The position numbers and the translations under genes were made by a program. From Pseudomonadota bacterium (GTDB lineage: Bacteria > Pseudomonadota > Gammaproteobacteria > Steroidobacterales > Woeseiaceae), in the NCBI GenBank assembly GCA_027621915.1, contig JAQCAD010000001.1, positions 1 to 64,000 on the forward strand: a DNA stretch of 64,000 bases, read 5' to 3'. The notes beneath the pieces were generated by a model, which saw only the letters and a program-made list of their open reading frames with translations, did not search any database and was not told the DNA's origin. Shown here piece by piece: positions 35,902-44,640 of this stretch (position 1 is the first letter of the stretch; each line of letters starts with the position of its first letter).

Positions 35902-36522
35902 TCACTCTTCCTTTTGATGTCGAGCACGCTGCGTCGAATCGAATTCCTGTTGCAACTGCGCTCGCTCGTAGATCGCTTCGGCTAATTTCGGGTTATCCGC
36001 CGCTAACCTGATCATAATTTGCTTATAGTTTTCCCTGTTCTTGCGAAGTTCACCTTCCGGCAATTTGTAGTCAAACGAAACCCCGCCCTCGCCCATGCGC
36101 CGCATCGACTTGTCATCTTCCCAGGCTTCAGACATAAGTTCGCGCTCGTATCCCGGGACACAAATGCGTCGCTTGACGTTCGTACCGGCCGAAGTCTCGA
36201 GTCGGCAGTAGGTTTTGTACAAGGGATCGTCGATCAGGGCGTTCGCGATGTCATACATCGCCAAATCCGCTCGTTCAATCTGGCGTTCGATGGCGACCAA
36301 TGAACGGGGACCCACAACCGTGATCTCGTCAATTTCTTCCCGGGTATCGACCGGAACGTCCTGGCCTGCCGGGTAGATCGACTGCCGGCGTTGTTCGCCG
36401 CCGCTCTGGCCGTCGTCCTCCGACTGCCCTGACGCCCCATGCATTGGCATGAGACAGAGAAGCCACACGCCGGCACCGAGCAGACGCCCATTTAACGGTT
36501 CGGCCCGGTATACTTTGGACAT
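35902..36522 (-). CDS. Exported protein of unknown function
   Basis: A 206-residue protein with a signal peptide (MSKVYRAEPLNGRLLGAGVWLLCLMP, cleavage near GASG-Q), a Ser/Gln/Asp-rich linker and then EEIDEITVVGPRSLVAIERQIERADLAMYDIANALIDDP, which looks like a small conserved helical domain. Two cysteines (TYCRLE and RICVPGY) may form a disulfide. The C-terminal third is charged and helical. ATG 36522 has AGGGG 9 bases upstream; in-frame Mets further up lack support. I cannot assign a function. It is divergent from the retropepsin-like gene. Confidence 0.72.
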   Translation of the reverse strand: MSKVYRAEPLNGRLLGAGVWLLCLMPMHGASGQSEDDGQSGGEQRRQSIYPAGQDVPVDTREEIDEITVVGPRSLVAIERQIERADLAMYDIANALIDDPLYKTYCRLETSAGTNVKRRICVPGYERELMSEAWEDDKSMRRMGEGGVSFDYKLPEGELRKNRENYKQIMIRLAADNPKLAEAIYERAQLQQEFDSTQRARHQKEE

Positions 36523-36751
36523 ATCGTAAATCCCCTGAAATCCCAGCATTTCACTACTCGAGACCATTAGCTTGATCTTTTCCGACTTTTGGCGCGATCG
36601 TGTCATAATTGCGAAAAACCGAGCAGATTGTCCACCCAATTCCACGCTTCGAATAATTCAGGGTAGCATCGCCTGTCACACGCCGCGATTCGTGCGACCG
36701 TAACAGATTGCGTCATTCGCAATAACCGATCCACAGGAGATTTTTCGCCAG

Positions 36752-37513
36752 ATGTTTGTCAGATCAGTAATTTTCGCCGCCCTTGCAACCCTGTCGGGAT
36801 GCGTCGCTCAGGGGCCAATACCCGATGTGCCGGAACCTCAGGAAGTCATCGAGGAAGTGCCTGTCGAAGTTGTTTTGGAACCCGCAGTGATTGAGGACCC
36901 TGTGCCGGACGCTTGTGAGATCCTGCTGACCCGTCTCGAAGAAACCCAGCCCATGCTCGCCAGTCTCGATGAGGCCCTGGCGGGACAGTCGGAACGAATT
37001 GAGAAAGCCGTTGCAAGGCTGAACAGGCCACCGCCGACGCCACAAATTCAGGAATGTCCCACAAACAGCGCGGGCGTTCTTGGCAGCAAGGGCATAATCG
37101 GTTCCCTCGAATGGATTTTTATGAACCCACCGGCTCGCCACTACCGCGCGAGAATAGACAGCGGTGCGGATACATCGTCACTGAGCGCCCGCGATGTCGT
37201 CGAATTTGAGCGAGACGGAGATGATTGGGTACGGTTCGTGTTCCAGCACGACAGTGAAGGTGACGCCGTGAATCTCGAGCTGCCCATAAAAAGGGTGGTC
37301 CTTATACGCCAACCATCAACCACAGATCTCGAGCGTCGGGTTGCTGTCGAGCTGGATATCAGGCTGGGAGACGAGTTGCAGACTACAGAATTTACGCTTA
37401 CCGACCGCAGCCGCATGACGTATCCCGTTTTGCTTGGCCGGGCGTTCCTGATGGATCTCTATGTCGTCGATGTGGCGAGATCATATACGCGCAAGCGATA
37501 CGAAGCTCCATAA
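36752..37513 (+). CDS. Retropepsin-like (RimB/PF05618-type) lipoprotein protease
   Basis: A 253-residue protein. A lipoprotein signal ends LSGC at residue 17, followed by a Pro/Glu-rich spacer and a short coiled coil, then the domain once called ATP-dependent zinc protease, now seen as a retropepsin-like aspartic protease. The active-site triplet is Asp-Ser-Gly in RIDSGADTSSLSA (about residues 131-143), and YPVLLGRAFL is the second family signature. It should act in the periplasm. It begins a four-gene run with 4-, 2- and 12-base gaps, pairing with a transglutaminase-like/7TM protein and an ATP-grasp ligase, a conserved but poorly understood set. Confidence 0.85.
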   Translation: MFVRSVIFAALATLSGCVAQGPIPDVPEPQEVIEEVPVEVVLEPAVIEDPVPDACEILLTRLEETQPMLASLDEALAGQSERIEKAVARLNRPPPTPQIQECPTNSAGVLGSKGIIGSLEWIFMNPPARHYRARIDSGADTSSLSARDVVEFERDGDDWVRFVFQHDSEGDAVNLELPIKRVVLIRQPSTTDLERRVAVELDIRLGDELQTTEFTLTDRSRMTYPVLLGRAFLMDLYVVDVARSYTRKRYEAP

Positions 37514-37517
37514 CCCG

Positions 37518-39056
37518 ATGAACAAGACCGCGCGAAACCGACGCTTCTCACTGTTTGCAATTGTCGGGTTGCTATTGGCGATCGGGATTGGGCAGTCAAT
37601 TCACAGGCACGTCGTTTATGACGTGCCGTGGGTGCCGGGAACGGAAAAAACCGTATGGTCGATCGAGGCCAGTGTCGAATTCTTTGGCAGGGGCGATCCG
37701 ATATCGGTCAATCTGCGTCGACCGAGCGACCAGGCCGGGTTTGCAGTCCTGGATGAAAGCGGCGCATCGCCGGGATATGGCTTGAGCTTCGTCGATCACG
37801 TCGGTCTGCCAACCGCACAGTGGTCGATCCGCGAAGCGCGAGGCAGGCAGACAATCTATTATCGTGCTGAAATTCTGGAGAGAGATGCTGAGGATCTGGA
37901 TTCGGAACCACCACCTCGCCTGCAATCAAGAACCTGGCAGGAGCCCTATTCAACCGCCGTCAGAACAGTCCTGGACCAGGCTTATGGTTTGTCGGCAGAT
38001 CCTTTCACTTTGACACGACAGTTAATCAAGCAATTCAGTGCCACCGACCGCGCCCAGAGTGAGCAGTTACTTCTCGACGACGTGGGCGAACAAAACCTGA
38101 CCAACTTGCTGGCCGACATGTTACAGAGCCGGAATATCCCTGCCACGACTGTTTACGGCCTGGTGCTGCAAGACGGCCGGCGACGGCAACGGCTAAAACC
38201 CCTGTTGCGCGTATGGTCCGGCGATCGTAGCGAAATTTTCCCATTGGGCCTGAGTCCGATTGAGTCTCAAATGCCATTGTTGTTGTGGCAACCGACACGC
38301 GGATTCGTCCTGGAGGTCATTGGCGGAACAGGCTCGGACCTCACGTTCTCGATGATTCGCTCTGAATCCACGAACTATGGCGGGGTCGCTGCCGAGCTGG
38401 GTGAGTTGAATGACTTTCTTGGTTTCTCCATTTATACGTTGCCGATCCAGGAACAGGTCATGTTCAAGACGATCCTGCTTATTCCGATCGGCGCATTGGT
38501 CGTATGTTTACTCCGGATCCTGATCGGCATTCGCACGTCCGGAACGTTCATGCCCGTGCTCATCGCGCTGGCATTTATCGAAACATCGCTACTCACCGGA
38601 CTCATCGGTTTTCTCCTCGTAGTTTCCGTCGGCCTGATGATACGAACGTACCTGTCTCACCTGAACCTTTTACTGGTCGCACGAATTTCTGCCGTGATCA
38701 TTACAGTCATTGCGATCATTGCGCTGTTCAGCGTTTTCAGCTACCGAATCGGTTTGACGGAGGGCCTGAAAATAACGTTCTTCCCGATGATCATCCTGTC
38801 GTGGACTGTTGAGCGCATGTCCATCCTGTGGGAAGAAGAAGGGTGGCGCGAAGTCGCGATCCAGGGAGGGGGCAGCCTGATGACGGCTGTTCTTGCATAC
38901 CTCGCGATGACCAGTCCATGGGCCCGCCACCTGACTTTCAATTTTCTTGGCCTGCAGTTCGTCCTGCTTGCGCTGATCATGCTGGTCGGCAGCTATAGTG
39001 GTTATCGCCTGCTTGAACTACGACGATTCAAACCGATCGTCGACGCGGCCGACTAG
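37518..39056 (+). CDS. Inactive-transglutaminase / 7TM membrane protein
   Basis: A 512-residue integral membrane protein. One N-terminal anchor (about 12-28) leads to a periplasmic domain of about 300 residues of the inactive transglutaminase type, with LLADMLQSRNIPATTVYGLVL. At least six to seven membrane helices follow from about residue 320 (TILLIPIGALVVCLLRILIG onward, helix by helix). This layout matches proteins described as seven-TM fused to an inactive transglutaminase. The start at 37518 lies 4 bases after the protease stop; the longer reading overlaps it. Role unknown, presumably signalling or regulating its ATP-grasp and protease partners. Confidence 0.85.
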   Translation: MNKTARNRRFSLFAIVGLLLAIGIGQSIHRHVVYDVPWVPGTEKTVWSIEASVEFFGRGDPISVNLRRPSDQAGFAVLDESGASPGYGLSFVDHVGLPTAQWSIREARGRQTIYYRAEILERDAEDLDSEPPPRLQSRTWQEPYSTAVRTVLDQAYGLSADPFTLTRQLIKQFSATDRAQSEQLLLDDVGEQNLTNLLADMLQSRNIPATTVYGLVLQDGRRRQRLKPLLRVWSGDRSEIFPLGLSPIESQMPLLLWQPTRGFVLEVIGGTGSDLTFSMIRSESTNYGGVAAELGELNDFLGFSIYTLPIQEQVMFKTILLIPIGALVVCLLRILIGIRTSGTFMPVLIALAFIETSLLTGLIGFLLVVSVGLMIRTYLSHLNLLLVARISAVIITVIAIIALFSVFSYRIGLTEGLKITFFPMIILSWTVERMSILWEEEGWREVAIQGGGSLMTAVLAYLAMTSPWARHLTFNFLGLQFVLLALIMLVGSYSGYRLLELRRFKPIVDAAD

Positions 39057-39058
39057 CC

Positions 39059-40003
39059 ATGTTCGCCTCGCCGCGCCGACTGCGGGAATTGGGCGTCGTT
39101 GGCATGAACGAGCGCAACACCAGGATAATTGGGGCGGTAAATCCGCGACGCCTGTACCCGCTCGTCGACAACAAGCTTAAAACCAAGTTGTTGTTAGCGG
39201 ATAAAGGTGTGGCAACCCCAAAACTCATCGGGGCGCTATATACGCAACATGAACTGCAGGATCTTGAGCAATTCCTGGCACCGCACAACGGTTTCGCGGT
39301 CAAACCAGCCAAGGGCAGCGGCGGCAAGGGCATTCTGGTAATCGCGTCGCAACGCAAGGGCCTGTTTATAAAAACCAATGGTCAGGAACTGGTGGTTGAC
39401 GATATTCGGCGACACATCACCAACATCCTGTCAGGCCTTTTCAGCCTGGGTGGTGCGCCGGATATCGCCATTGTTGAAGACCTGGTTCGCCCGGATCCGG
39501 TCTACGAAAACCTCTCCGTAGAAGGCGTACCCGATATACGCATCATTGTTTATCGTGGTCTCCCGATTATGGCGATGATGCGCCTGTCCACTCGCGCATC
39601 TGACGGCAAAGCGAATCTTCACCAGGGTGCCGTGGGTGTCGGACTGCGCATCTCAGATGGACAGCCGATAAACGCTGTTCAGTTCAATCGACCTGTGTAT
39701 GAGCACCCGGATTCCGGCGCGGACCTGATGTCGATTAGCCTTCCGGGCTGGCAGAATCTGCTGGAACTCGCCGCACGGTCGGCGGATGCGACCGGGCTTG
39801 GCTACATCGGGGCCGATATCGTGATCGATCGCGATCGTGGCCCGTTGCTTCTCGAGTTGAATGCGCGCCCCGGCCTGTCCATTCAGATCGCGAACCGAAA
39901 GGGCCTTGCGTTCAGAATTCGTGAAGTGAATGAAATACGCCCGAACTTCTTCCGTGAAAACGCCCATGAACGGGTAAAACGAGCAATGTCGATGTTTAAT
40001 TGA
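39059..40003 (+). CDS. Alpha-L-glutamate ligase-like ATP-grasp protein
   Basis: A 314-residue RimK-related ATP-grasp ligase. The N-terminal RRLRELGVVGMNERN and YPLVDNKLKTK are typical of the alpha-L-glutamate ligase-like family; FAVKPAKGSGGKGI is the ATP-binding loop, and GADIVIDRDRGPLLLELNARPG carries the Mg ligands. It probably adds an amino acid to a protein or small-molecule carboxylate in the cytosol. It starts 2 bases after the 7TM gene. The acceptor is not known. Confidence 0.87.
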   Translation: MFASPRRLRELGVVGMNERNTRIIGAVNPRRLYPLVDNKLKTKLLLADKGVATPKLIGALYTQHELQDLEQFLAPHNGFAVKPAKGSGGKGILVIASQRKGLFIKTNGQELVVDDIRRHITNILSGLFSLGGAPDIAIVEDLVRPDPVYENLSVEGVPDIRIIVYRGLPIMAMMRLSTRASDGKANLHQGAVGVGLRISDGQPINAVQFNRPVYEHPDSGADLMSISLPGWQNLLELAARSADATGLGYIGADIVIDRDRGPLLLELNARPGLSIQIANRKGLAFRIREVNEIRPNFFRENAHERVKRAMSMFN

Positions 40004-40015
40004 CGGAGCAAACTG

Positions 40016-41371
40016 ATGATCCAGCTTCTGGTCATCTCGATAATTCGAATCATAACCAGCACGTTTTTCCGACGAATTGATGTCGTCGGGCTGGATAACG
40101 TGCCCGCCGATGGCGCGATAATCTTTGCCGGCAATCATCCGAACGCGCTGATGGATGGATGGCTTCTGACCGCGAAATGCGGCCGTTGGCCACTCTATTT
40201 CGTTGCGAACGCAAAACTCTGGAAATACCGGCTGTTGGCGCCAATTCTGAATGCAACCGGCGCCGTACCGGTATACCGGCGGGAAGAGCACGACGGCGAC
40301 AGCGATAACCAACAGGCGTTCGAAACGCTCTATGGAGTAATAGAGTCCGGAAATTGCATGGGGATTTTTCCGGAAGGCGTGAGTCACGCCGAATCAAAAA
40401 TTCTCAAGCTCAAGACGGGGGCGGCGAGAATTGCGCTGACCGTCTCGGCCCGCGGCAATACATCGGTCAGGATCATTCCGTGCGGGCTGAATTACATTCA
40501 TCGCCACCGATTCAGAAGCCAGGTTCTCATCGAATTCGGGCCGCCCATTAATATTGATGCCGATTGGGTGGCGGCGTATCGGGAAGACAATCAGGCTACC
40601 GTCAGAAAGCTGACAGACCACCTTGCGCAAGCATTGGCAGCTGTAACGCTGAATGCTCCCGATTGGCGTACGTTGCGTTTCACCCAGACCGCCAGGAGAC
40701 TTTATAAGCCATCGTCGGTGATTCTCAGCCCAGGCGACTACGTCAAACTGACGCGCCGCTTTGTCGAACGATACGACGAATTTGCCAGCGATCCCGAAAT
40801 GCAGGTATTGCAGCGCGCTGTTGAGGACTACCAGGCACGACTGGATATGCTGGGTCTGAAGGACTATCAGCTCCGAAAGCCCATCACGCTGGGCGACGCT
40901 TTTCGAAAAATCGTGATTCGCGCACTAACGATGCTTGCGTTGCTGCCACTCGCGATTCCGGGCGCTCTGTTACACCTTCCTGTCGGCTGGATCGCTGCAG
41001 CGGTTGGGGAACGGTTCAGTTATGAAATGGACGATATCGCAACATTGAAAGTATTCGCAACCATCTTACTCTTGCCGATTCTCTACCTGATCATCGCAAT
41101 TCTGATTGGCGTTAATTTTGGTTTCTGGTGGTCACTCGCAGCAATGGTCGGACTGACGTTCAGTTTCTTCGCGTCGGTACGGCTGATCGAAGCAGAGGCC
41201 GGTTTGTTCGTCTCGATTCTGTCAGTGCTAAGGCTTGCGCGCCTCGGTAGTGAAGTTGACGACTTGCGTGCAACGAGAACAGCGCTCGTCACTGAAGTCA
41301 GAGCGTTGGTGGACCGCATGGTCGATCCCGGGACGGTCAGGATGTTTACAGGCAAGGATTTCCGTCAGTAA
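40016..41371 (+). CDS. PlsC-type glycerolipid acyltransferase with C-terminal membrane helices
   Basis: A 451-residue acyltransferase. The catalytic block is AGNHPNALMDGW (His...Asp) near residue 41, with an acceptor motif FPEGVSH near 122 and FGPPINI. The NHPN form resembles fungal Gpt2/Sct1-type glycerol-3-phosphate or dihydroxyacetone-phosphate acyltransferases rather than classical PlsC. Hydrophobic segments at about 300-325 and 345-400 should anchor it in the inner membrane. GGAG lies 7 bases before ATG 40016, 12 bases after the ATP-grasp stop, so it belongs to the same operon. Confidence 0.86.
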   Translation: MIQLLVISIIRIITSTFFRRIDVVGLDNVPADGAIIFAGNHPNALMDGWLLTAKCGRWPLYFVANAKLWKYRLLAPILNATGAVPVYRREEHDGDSDNQQAFETLYGVIESGNCMGIFPEGVSHAESKILKLKTGAARIALTVSARGNTSVRIIPCGLNYIHRHRFRSQVLIEFGPPINIDADWVAAYREDNQATVRKLTDHLAQALAAVTLNAPDWRTLRFTQTARRLYKPSSVILSPGDYVKLTRRFVERYDEFASDPEMQVLQRAVEDYQARLDMLGLKDYQLRKPITLGDAFRKIVIRALTMLALLPLAIPGALLHLPVGWIAAAVGERFSYEMDDIATLKVFATILLLPILYLIIAILIGVNFGFWWSLAAMVGLTFSFFASVRLIEAEAGLFVSILSVLRLARLGSEVDDLRATRTALVTEVRALVDRMVDPGTVRMFTGKDFRQ

Positions 41372-41402
41372 GTTAAGTGATGGACGAAGATCTGTTGCAA
41401 CG

Positions 41403-41650
41403 CTATTCGGAACCCCACTTCGTTTCTACTTTGATACCGATCTTTTGCAAGAAAGTCGTGGGGAGAATTCCACCCGCGGAAACGATAACTGCGTCATTCG
41501 GGATTTCAATGATTTCGTCGCCAAGCGAAATGACGACGGAATTCGGCCGGATTTCTTTGACGTCTGATTTGAGCAGCACAGTCAACCGGCCATCTTTGCT
41601 CATCGCTTCGACCTTCCCGCGATTTTTCTGTTTCGCTGCAAGGGTTGCGG
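41403..41650 (-). pseudogene. 3' remnant of an NAD(P)/FAD oxidoreductase gene
   Basis: The minus strand encodes, in about the last 80 codons before the stop at 41403, a segment KQKNRGKVEAM...LLKSDVKEIRP...IPNDAVIVSAGGILPT..FLQKIGIKVETKWG. This reads like the C-terminal end of thioredoxin-reductase-like flavoprotein oxidoreductases. The rest of the gene, including both dinucleotide-binding motifs, is absent and upstream sequence in this frame is not family-like. I regard it as a truncated relic. Confidence 0.65.
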
Positions 41651-41663
41651 CGAATCCGGCTGA

Positions 41664-41867
41664 TCCGACGCATACCAACCCCATACCGCCCAGTTCTCCG
41701 TCGATGCCTATTATCGGGTCACGGCAGACCAGATCCGATTGATGGCCGAAGCGCACGAAATAAGGTTGCGCACAGCCGGCGCGCGCTCCCGGGAGTTCGC
41801 ACCGTGGGACGACCAGATCGATGCGCGGAGTGAGTTACTTGAATTTCTGAATCGGACATTCTTCTGA
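41664..41867 (+). pseudogene. Possible 3' remnant of an unidentified plus-strand gene
   Basis: An open stretch from just after a TGA at 41661 to TGA at 41865-41867 encodes about 67 residues whose second half, RLMAEAHEIRLRTAG then FAPWDDQIDARSELLEFLNRT, looks like a genuine protein C-terminus with an amphipathic helix. No start codon with a ribosome site and no complete domain are present. Together with the facing oxidoreductase relic it fills the gap before the tryptophan dioxygenase gene. The family is not recognised. Confidence 0.4.
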
Positions 41868-41920
41868 CAGTCCAAAGTGCGCTACGATGCCCGCCTGAGG
41901 ATTGTTGAGAGCGCCGAAGA

Positions 41921-42769
41921 ATGAACGATGAAAAGAAAAACTTTCGACCGATGGAAGAGTCGATTGAGACGGACCTGAAAGGGAAAATGCGTTACGGCGA
42001 TTACCTTCACCTTGGGGAGATACTGTCTGCACAGAAGCCGCTGTCATCGGAACACGATGAGATGTTATTCATTGTTATCCACCAGGCAGGCGAGTTGTGG
42101 TTAAAGCTTGCCGGCTACGAAATATCTGCTGCAATCGTCAACGTCAGAAACTCCGACTTCAGCCATGCGTTTAAGGTCATTTCCCGCGTCAAACAGATCC
42201 TTAATCAGTTGGTGCATTCGTGGAACATCCTCGCGACACTGACGCCAGTCGATTACCACAAGTTTCGTGACAAGCTCGGCAGTGCCTCTGGTTTTCAGTC
42301 CTACGGTTATAGAAAACTTGAGTTTCTGCTCGGTAACAAGAACGCCGATATTCTGAAAGTGCACGAAGGCACGCCGATTGCCTATAAGGAGTTGAGTGCC
42401 ATCCTGAATCAGCCCGGTTTGTACGACGAAGTCATCAAGAAACTGAGCGAGTCGGGTTTCGATATCGATGCCAGTGTTTTGAATAGGGACGTATCACTTC
42501 CATACGAGCGCAACGAGTCTGTCATGCAGGCGTGGTTGTCAATCTACAGAAATTCGGAGAAATATTTCGAACTCTACGAGCTTGCCGAGAAACTGGTCGA
42601 TATCGAAGATGCGTTCCAGCAATGGCGGTTCAAACACATGTATACAGTACAGAGGATCATAGGCCAGCAGAGAGGAACCGGTGGCTCGTCCGGCGTGTCA
42701 TTTTTGAAGAGAGCGCTGGAGACCAGCTTCTTCCCGGAACTTTTCGAGCTGCGGACGGAACTTCCCTGA
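41921..42769 (+). CDS. kynA: Tryptophan 2,3-dioxygenase
   Basis: A 282-residue haem dioxygenase that opens the tryptophan indole ring to N-formylkynurenine. Landmarks are YGDYLHLGEILSAQ, the substrate-site HDEMLFIVIHQAGELWLK, SGFQSYGYRKLEFLLGNK and the C-terminal haem-ligand region FQQWRFKHMYTVQRIIGQQRGTGGSSG. Length is normal for bacterial TDO. It precedes the flavin monooxygenase gene by 16 bases. No kynurenine formamidase or kynureninase gene is nearby. Confidence 0.95.
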   Translation: MNDEKKNFRPMEESIETDLKGKMRYGDYLHLGEILSAQKPLSSEHDEMLFIVIHQAGELWLKLAGYEISAAIVNVRNSDFSHAFKVISRVKQILNQLVHSWNILATLTPVDYHKFRDKLGSASGFQSYGYRKLEFLLGNKNADILKVHEGTPIAYKELSAILNQPGLYDEVIKKLSESGFDIDASVLNRDVSLPYERNESVMQAWLSIYRNSEKYFELYELAEKLVDIEDAFQQWRFKHMYTVQRIIGQQRGTGGSSGVSFLKRALETSFFPELFELRTELP

Positions 42770-42785
42770 TTGCGAAGGTTCAACC

Positions 42786-44294
42786 GTGATCGCTGAGTAC
42801 GTCGATGTTGTCATTGTGGGCGCCGGACTCTCGGGTATCGGCGCCGCCTGCCATCTCAGCGAAAAGTGCCCTGAAAAGAGTTACCTGATCATGGAGTCTC
42901 GGGATGCGATGGGCGGCACCTGGGAACTCTTTCGCTATCCCGGCATTCGCTCCGACAGCGACATGCATACGCTTGGCTATAACTTCAAACCCTGGCTTGC
43001 CGACAAAGCGATCGCCGATGGACCGTCGATCCTGAAGTACATCAATGACGCCGCCAGCGAGCACAGCGTTAATAAGCACATTCGATATGGCCATAAGGTG
43101 ACGAAAGCTTCATGGTCAGGCAAAGACGCAACCTGGACAATAGAGGCCGAGACTGGTCGACCTGGTGATTTCGCAGTTATTCGCTGCGGATTCATCCAGA
43201 TGTGTTCGGGATACTATAACTATGAGTCGGGCTACCTGCCTGAATTCAAAGGTCGCGAACGATTCCACGGCGACATTATTCATCCGCAGCACTGGCCCGC
43301 CAATCTCGACTACACCGGCAAGCGCGTCGTCGTTATTGGCTCTGGCGCGACCGCGATGACATTGATTCCGGCGATGGCTGAAAAAGCCGGGCACATAACG
43401 ATGATTCAGCGCTCGCCGACATACGTGGTTTCACTGCCCGACACAGACTGGATCGCCAACTTCCTGAGGAAGATCCTGCCGGAAAAAACGGCCTATGCGA
43501 TCACACGCTGGAAGAACATAAAGTACCAGGAGTTTGTGTATCGACGCAGTCGCACCGCGCCGGAGAAAGTCAAAAAACACCTTCTCAAGATGGCACGAAA
43601 GGAGCTCGGCCCGGACTATGACATCGACAGGCATTTCACGCCGAATTACGGCCCATGGGATCAACGGCTTTGCCTGGTACCCAACAGCGACCTGTTTCTC
43701 GCAATTCGATCTGGCAAGGCTACAGTCGTAACCGGTGAGATCGAGGCGTTTACCGAGAATGGCGTCCTGATGAAGTCTGGCGACGAGCACGTCGCCGACA
43801 TCGTTATCTCGGCAACCGGTCTTAACTTGCTCGTGCTCGGTGGCACGGAGTTCATTGTCGATGGAAAAACCATCGATTTCCCCCAAACGTTTTCATACAA
43901 GGCCATGATGTACTCTGATGTTCCGAACATGATCTCGACTTTTGGCTATATCAATGCGTCGTGGACACTGAAGGCTGACCTGACTGCCGAGTACGCCTGT
44001 CGACTGCTCAGCCACATGGACGAAACAGGGATGCGTCAATGTACGCCGCGTCTGCGTGGAAAGGACCGGCACATGGTGGCGCGACCATGGATTGAGAATT
44101 TTTCGTCCGGTTATATCCAGCGGCAAATGCATGTGTTGCCAAAACAGGGTGACCACGAGCCATGGATCAATACGCAGGACTATCGGCGGGATAAGAAAAT
44201 AATCCGCGATGGCGAAATTGATGACGGCGTTCTGGAGTTCAGCAATCCCGTTATGCAACCGGGATCGGCAAACGTAGAAAGCGATGCGGCCTAG
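42786..44294 (+). CDS. Baeyer-Villiger-type flavin monooxygenase
   Basis: A 502-residue FAD/NADPH monooxygenase of the EthA-like Baeyer-Villiger group. VVIVGAGLSGIGAA is the FAD-binding motif, GGTWELFRYPGIRSD is typical of the group, the fingerprint F-x-G-x(3)-H-x(3)-W-P occurs at 160-171 (FHGDIIHPQHWP), and VVIGSGATAM is the NADPH motif. It inserts oxygen next to ketones or oxidises heteroatoms in the cytosol. GTG start, with AAGG about 7 bases upstream. It follows kynA closely, so the substrate may be an indole or kynurenine derivative (inference). Confidence 0.88.
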   Translation: MIAEYVDVVIVGAGLSGIGAACHLSEKCPEKSYLIMESRDAMGGTWELFRYPGIRSDSDMHTLGYNFKPWLADKAIADGPSILKYINDAASEHSVNKHIRYGHKVTKASWSGKDATWTIEAETGRPGDFAVIRCGFIQMCSGYYNYESGYLPEFKGRERFHGDIIHPQHWPANLDYTGKRVVVIGSGATAMTLIPAMAEKAGHITMIQRSPTYVVSLPDTDWIANFLRKILPEKTAYAITRWKNIKYQEFVYRRSRTAPEKVKKHLLKMARKELGPDYDIDRHFTPNYGPWDQRLCLVPNSDLFLAIRSGKATVVTGEIEAFTENGVLMKSGDEHVADIVISATGLNLLVLGGTEFIVDGKTIDFPQTFSYKAMMYSDVPNMISTFGYINASWTLKADLTAEYACRLLSHMDETGMRQCTPRLRGKDRHMVARPWIENFSSGYIQRQMHVLPKQGDHEPWINTQDYRRDKKIIRDGEIDDGVLEFSNPVMQPGSANVESDAA

Positions 44295-44300
44295 CTAAAG

Positions 44301-44330
44301 AATCGCCCGGCAGCGAGCCGCCGGGCGATT
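44301..44330. terminator. Palindrome between convergent genes
   Basis: A perfect 11-base inverted repeat (44301-44311 with 44320-44330, arm AATCGCCCGGC) with an eight-base loop, 7 bases after the monooxygenase stop. There is no strong T tract on either side, so it may be a bidirectional terminator or a REP-like element. Confidence 0.6.
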
Positions 44331-44640
44331 CGATATCAGCAGAATATCAGCATTCAACTCAATGGCCGGCTTCATGGGACCCGCCGGGCCCGATAGCGTC
44401 TGCAATGCTCGGGTTTTGGTGTCCGCCGCTTGCCTGTCCCGCGTCGCTCGCGGCTTTCTCCAGCCCCATGACAGACGGCGCACGCCTCGGAATCCATTGC
44501 AGCGACTGCTCATAGGCCACAAGAGCTTCCACAGGTCGATTCGTTGCCAGCAGAATATCTGCGTACAACTCGATGGCTGGTTTCATGGGATCCGGCGGGC
44601 CTGATGGTGCCTGCATTTCCCGAATTTCGATATCCGCCGC
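44315..44640 (-). repeat. Diverged partial duplication at the 3' end of the TPR gene
   Basis: A segment of about 115 bases (44315-44429) resembles 44525-44640. Translated on the minus strand both encode SGP..PMKPAIEL.ADILL..NRP; the gene uses the copy at 44525-44640 in frame. The downstream copy lies in another frame, is crossed by the gene's last codons and carries its stop at 44359. Confidence 0.8.

Noticed and set aside
39653-40387. 244-codon minus-strand frame opposite the ATP-grasp and acyltransferase genes
   Set aside because: It is a shadow of conserved genes with no protein-like motifs.
44295-44522. Separate 75-codon gene after the TPR gene
   Set aside because: Its only protein-like part is the duplicated TPR segment in another frame; it is better explained as a partial duplication.
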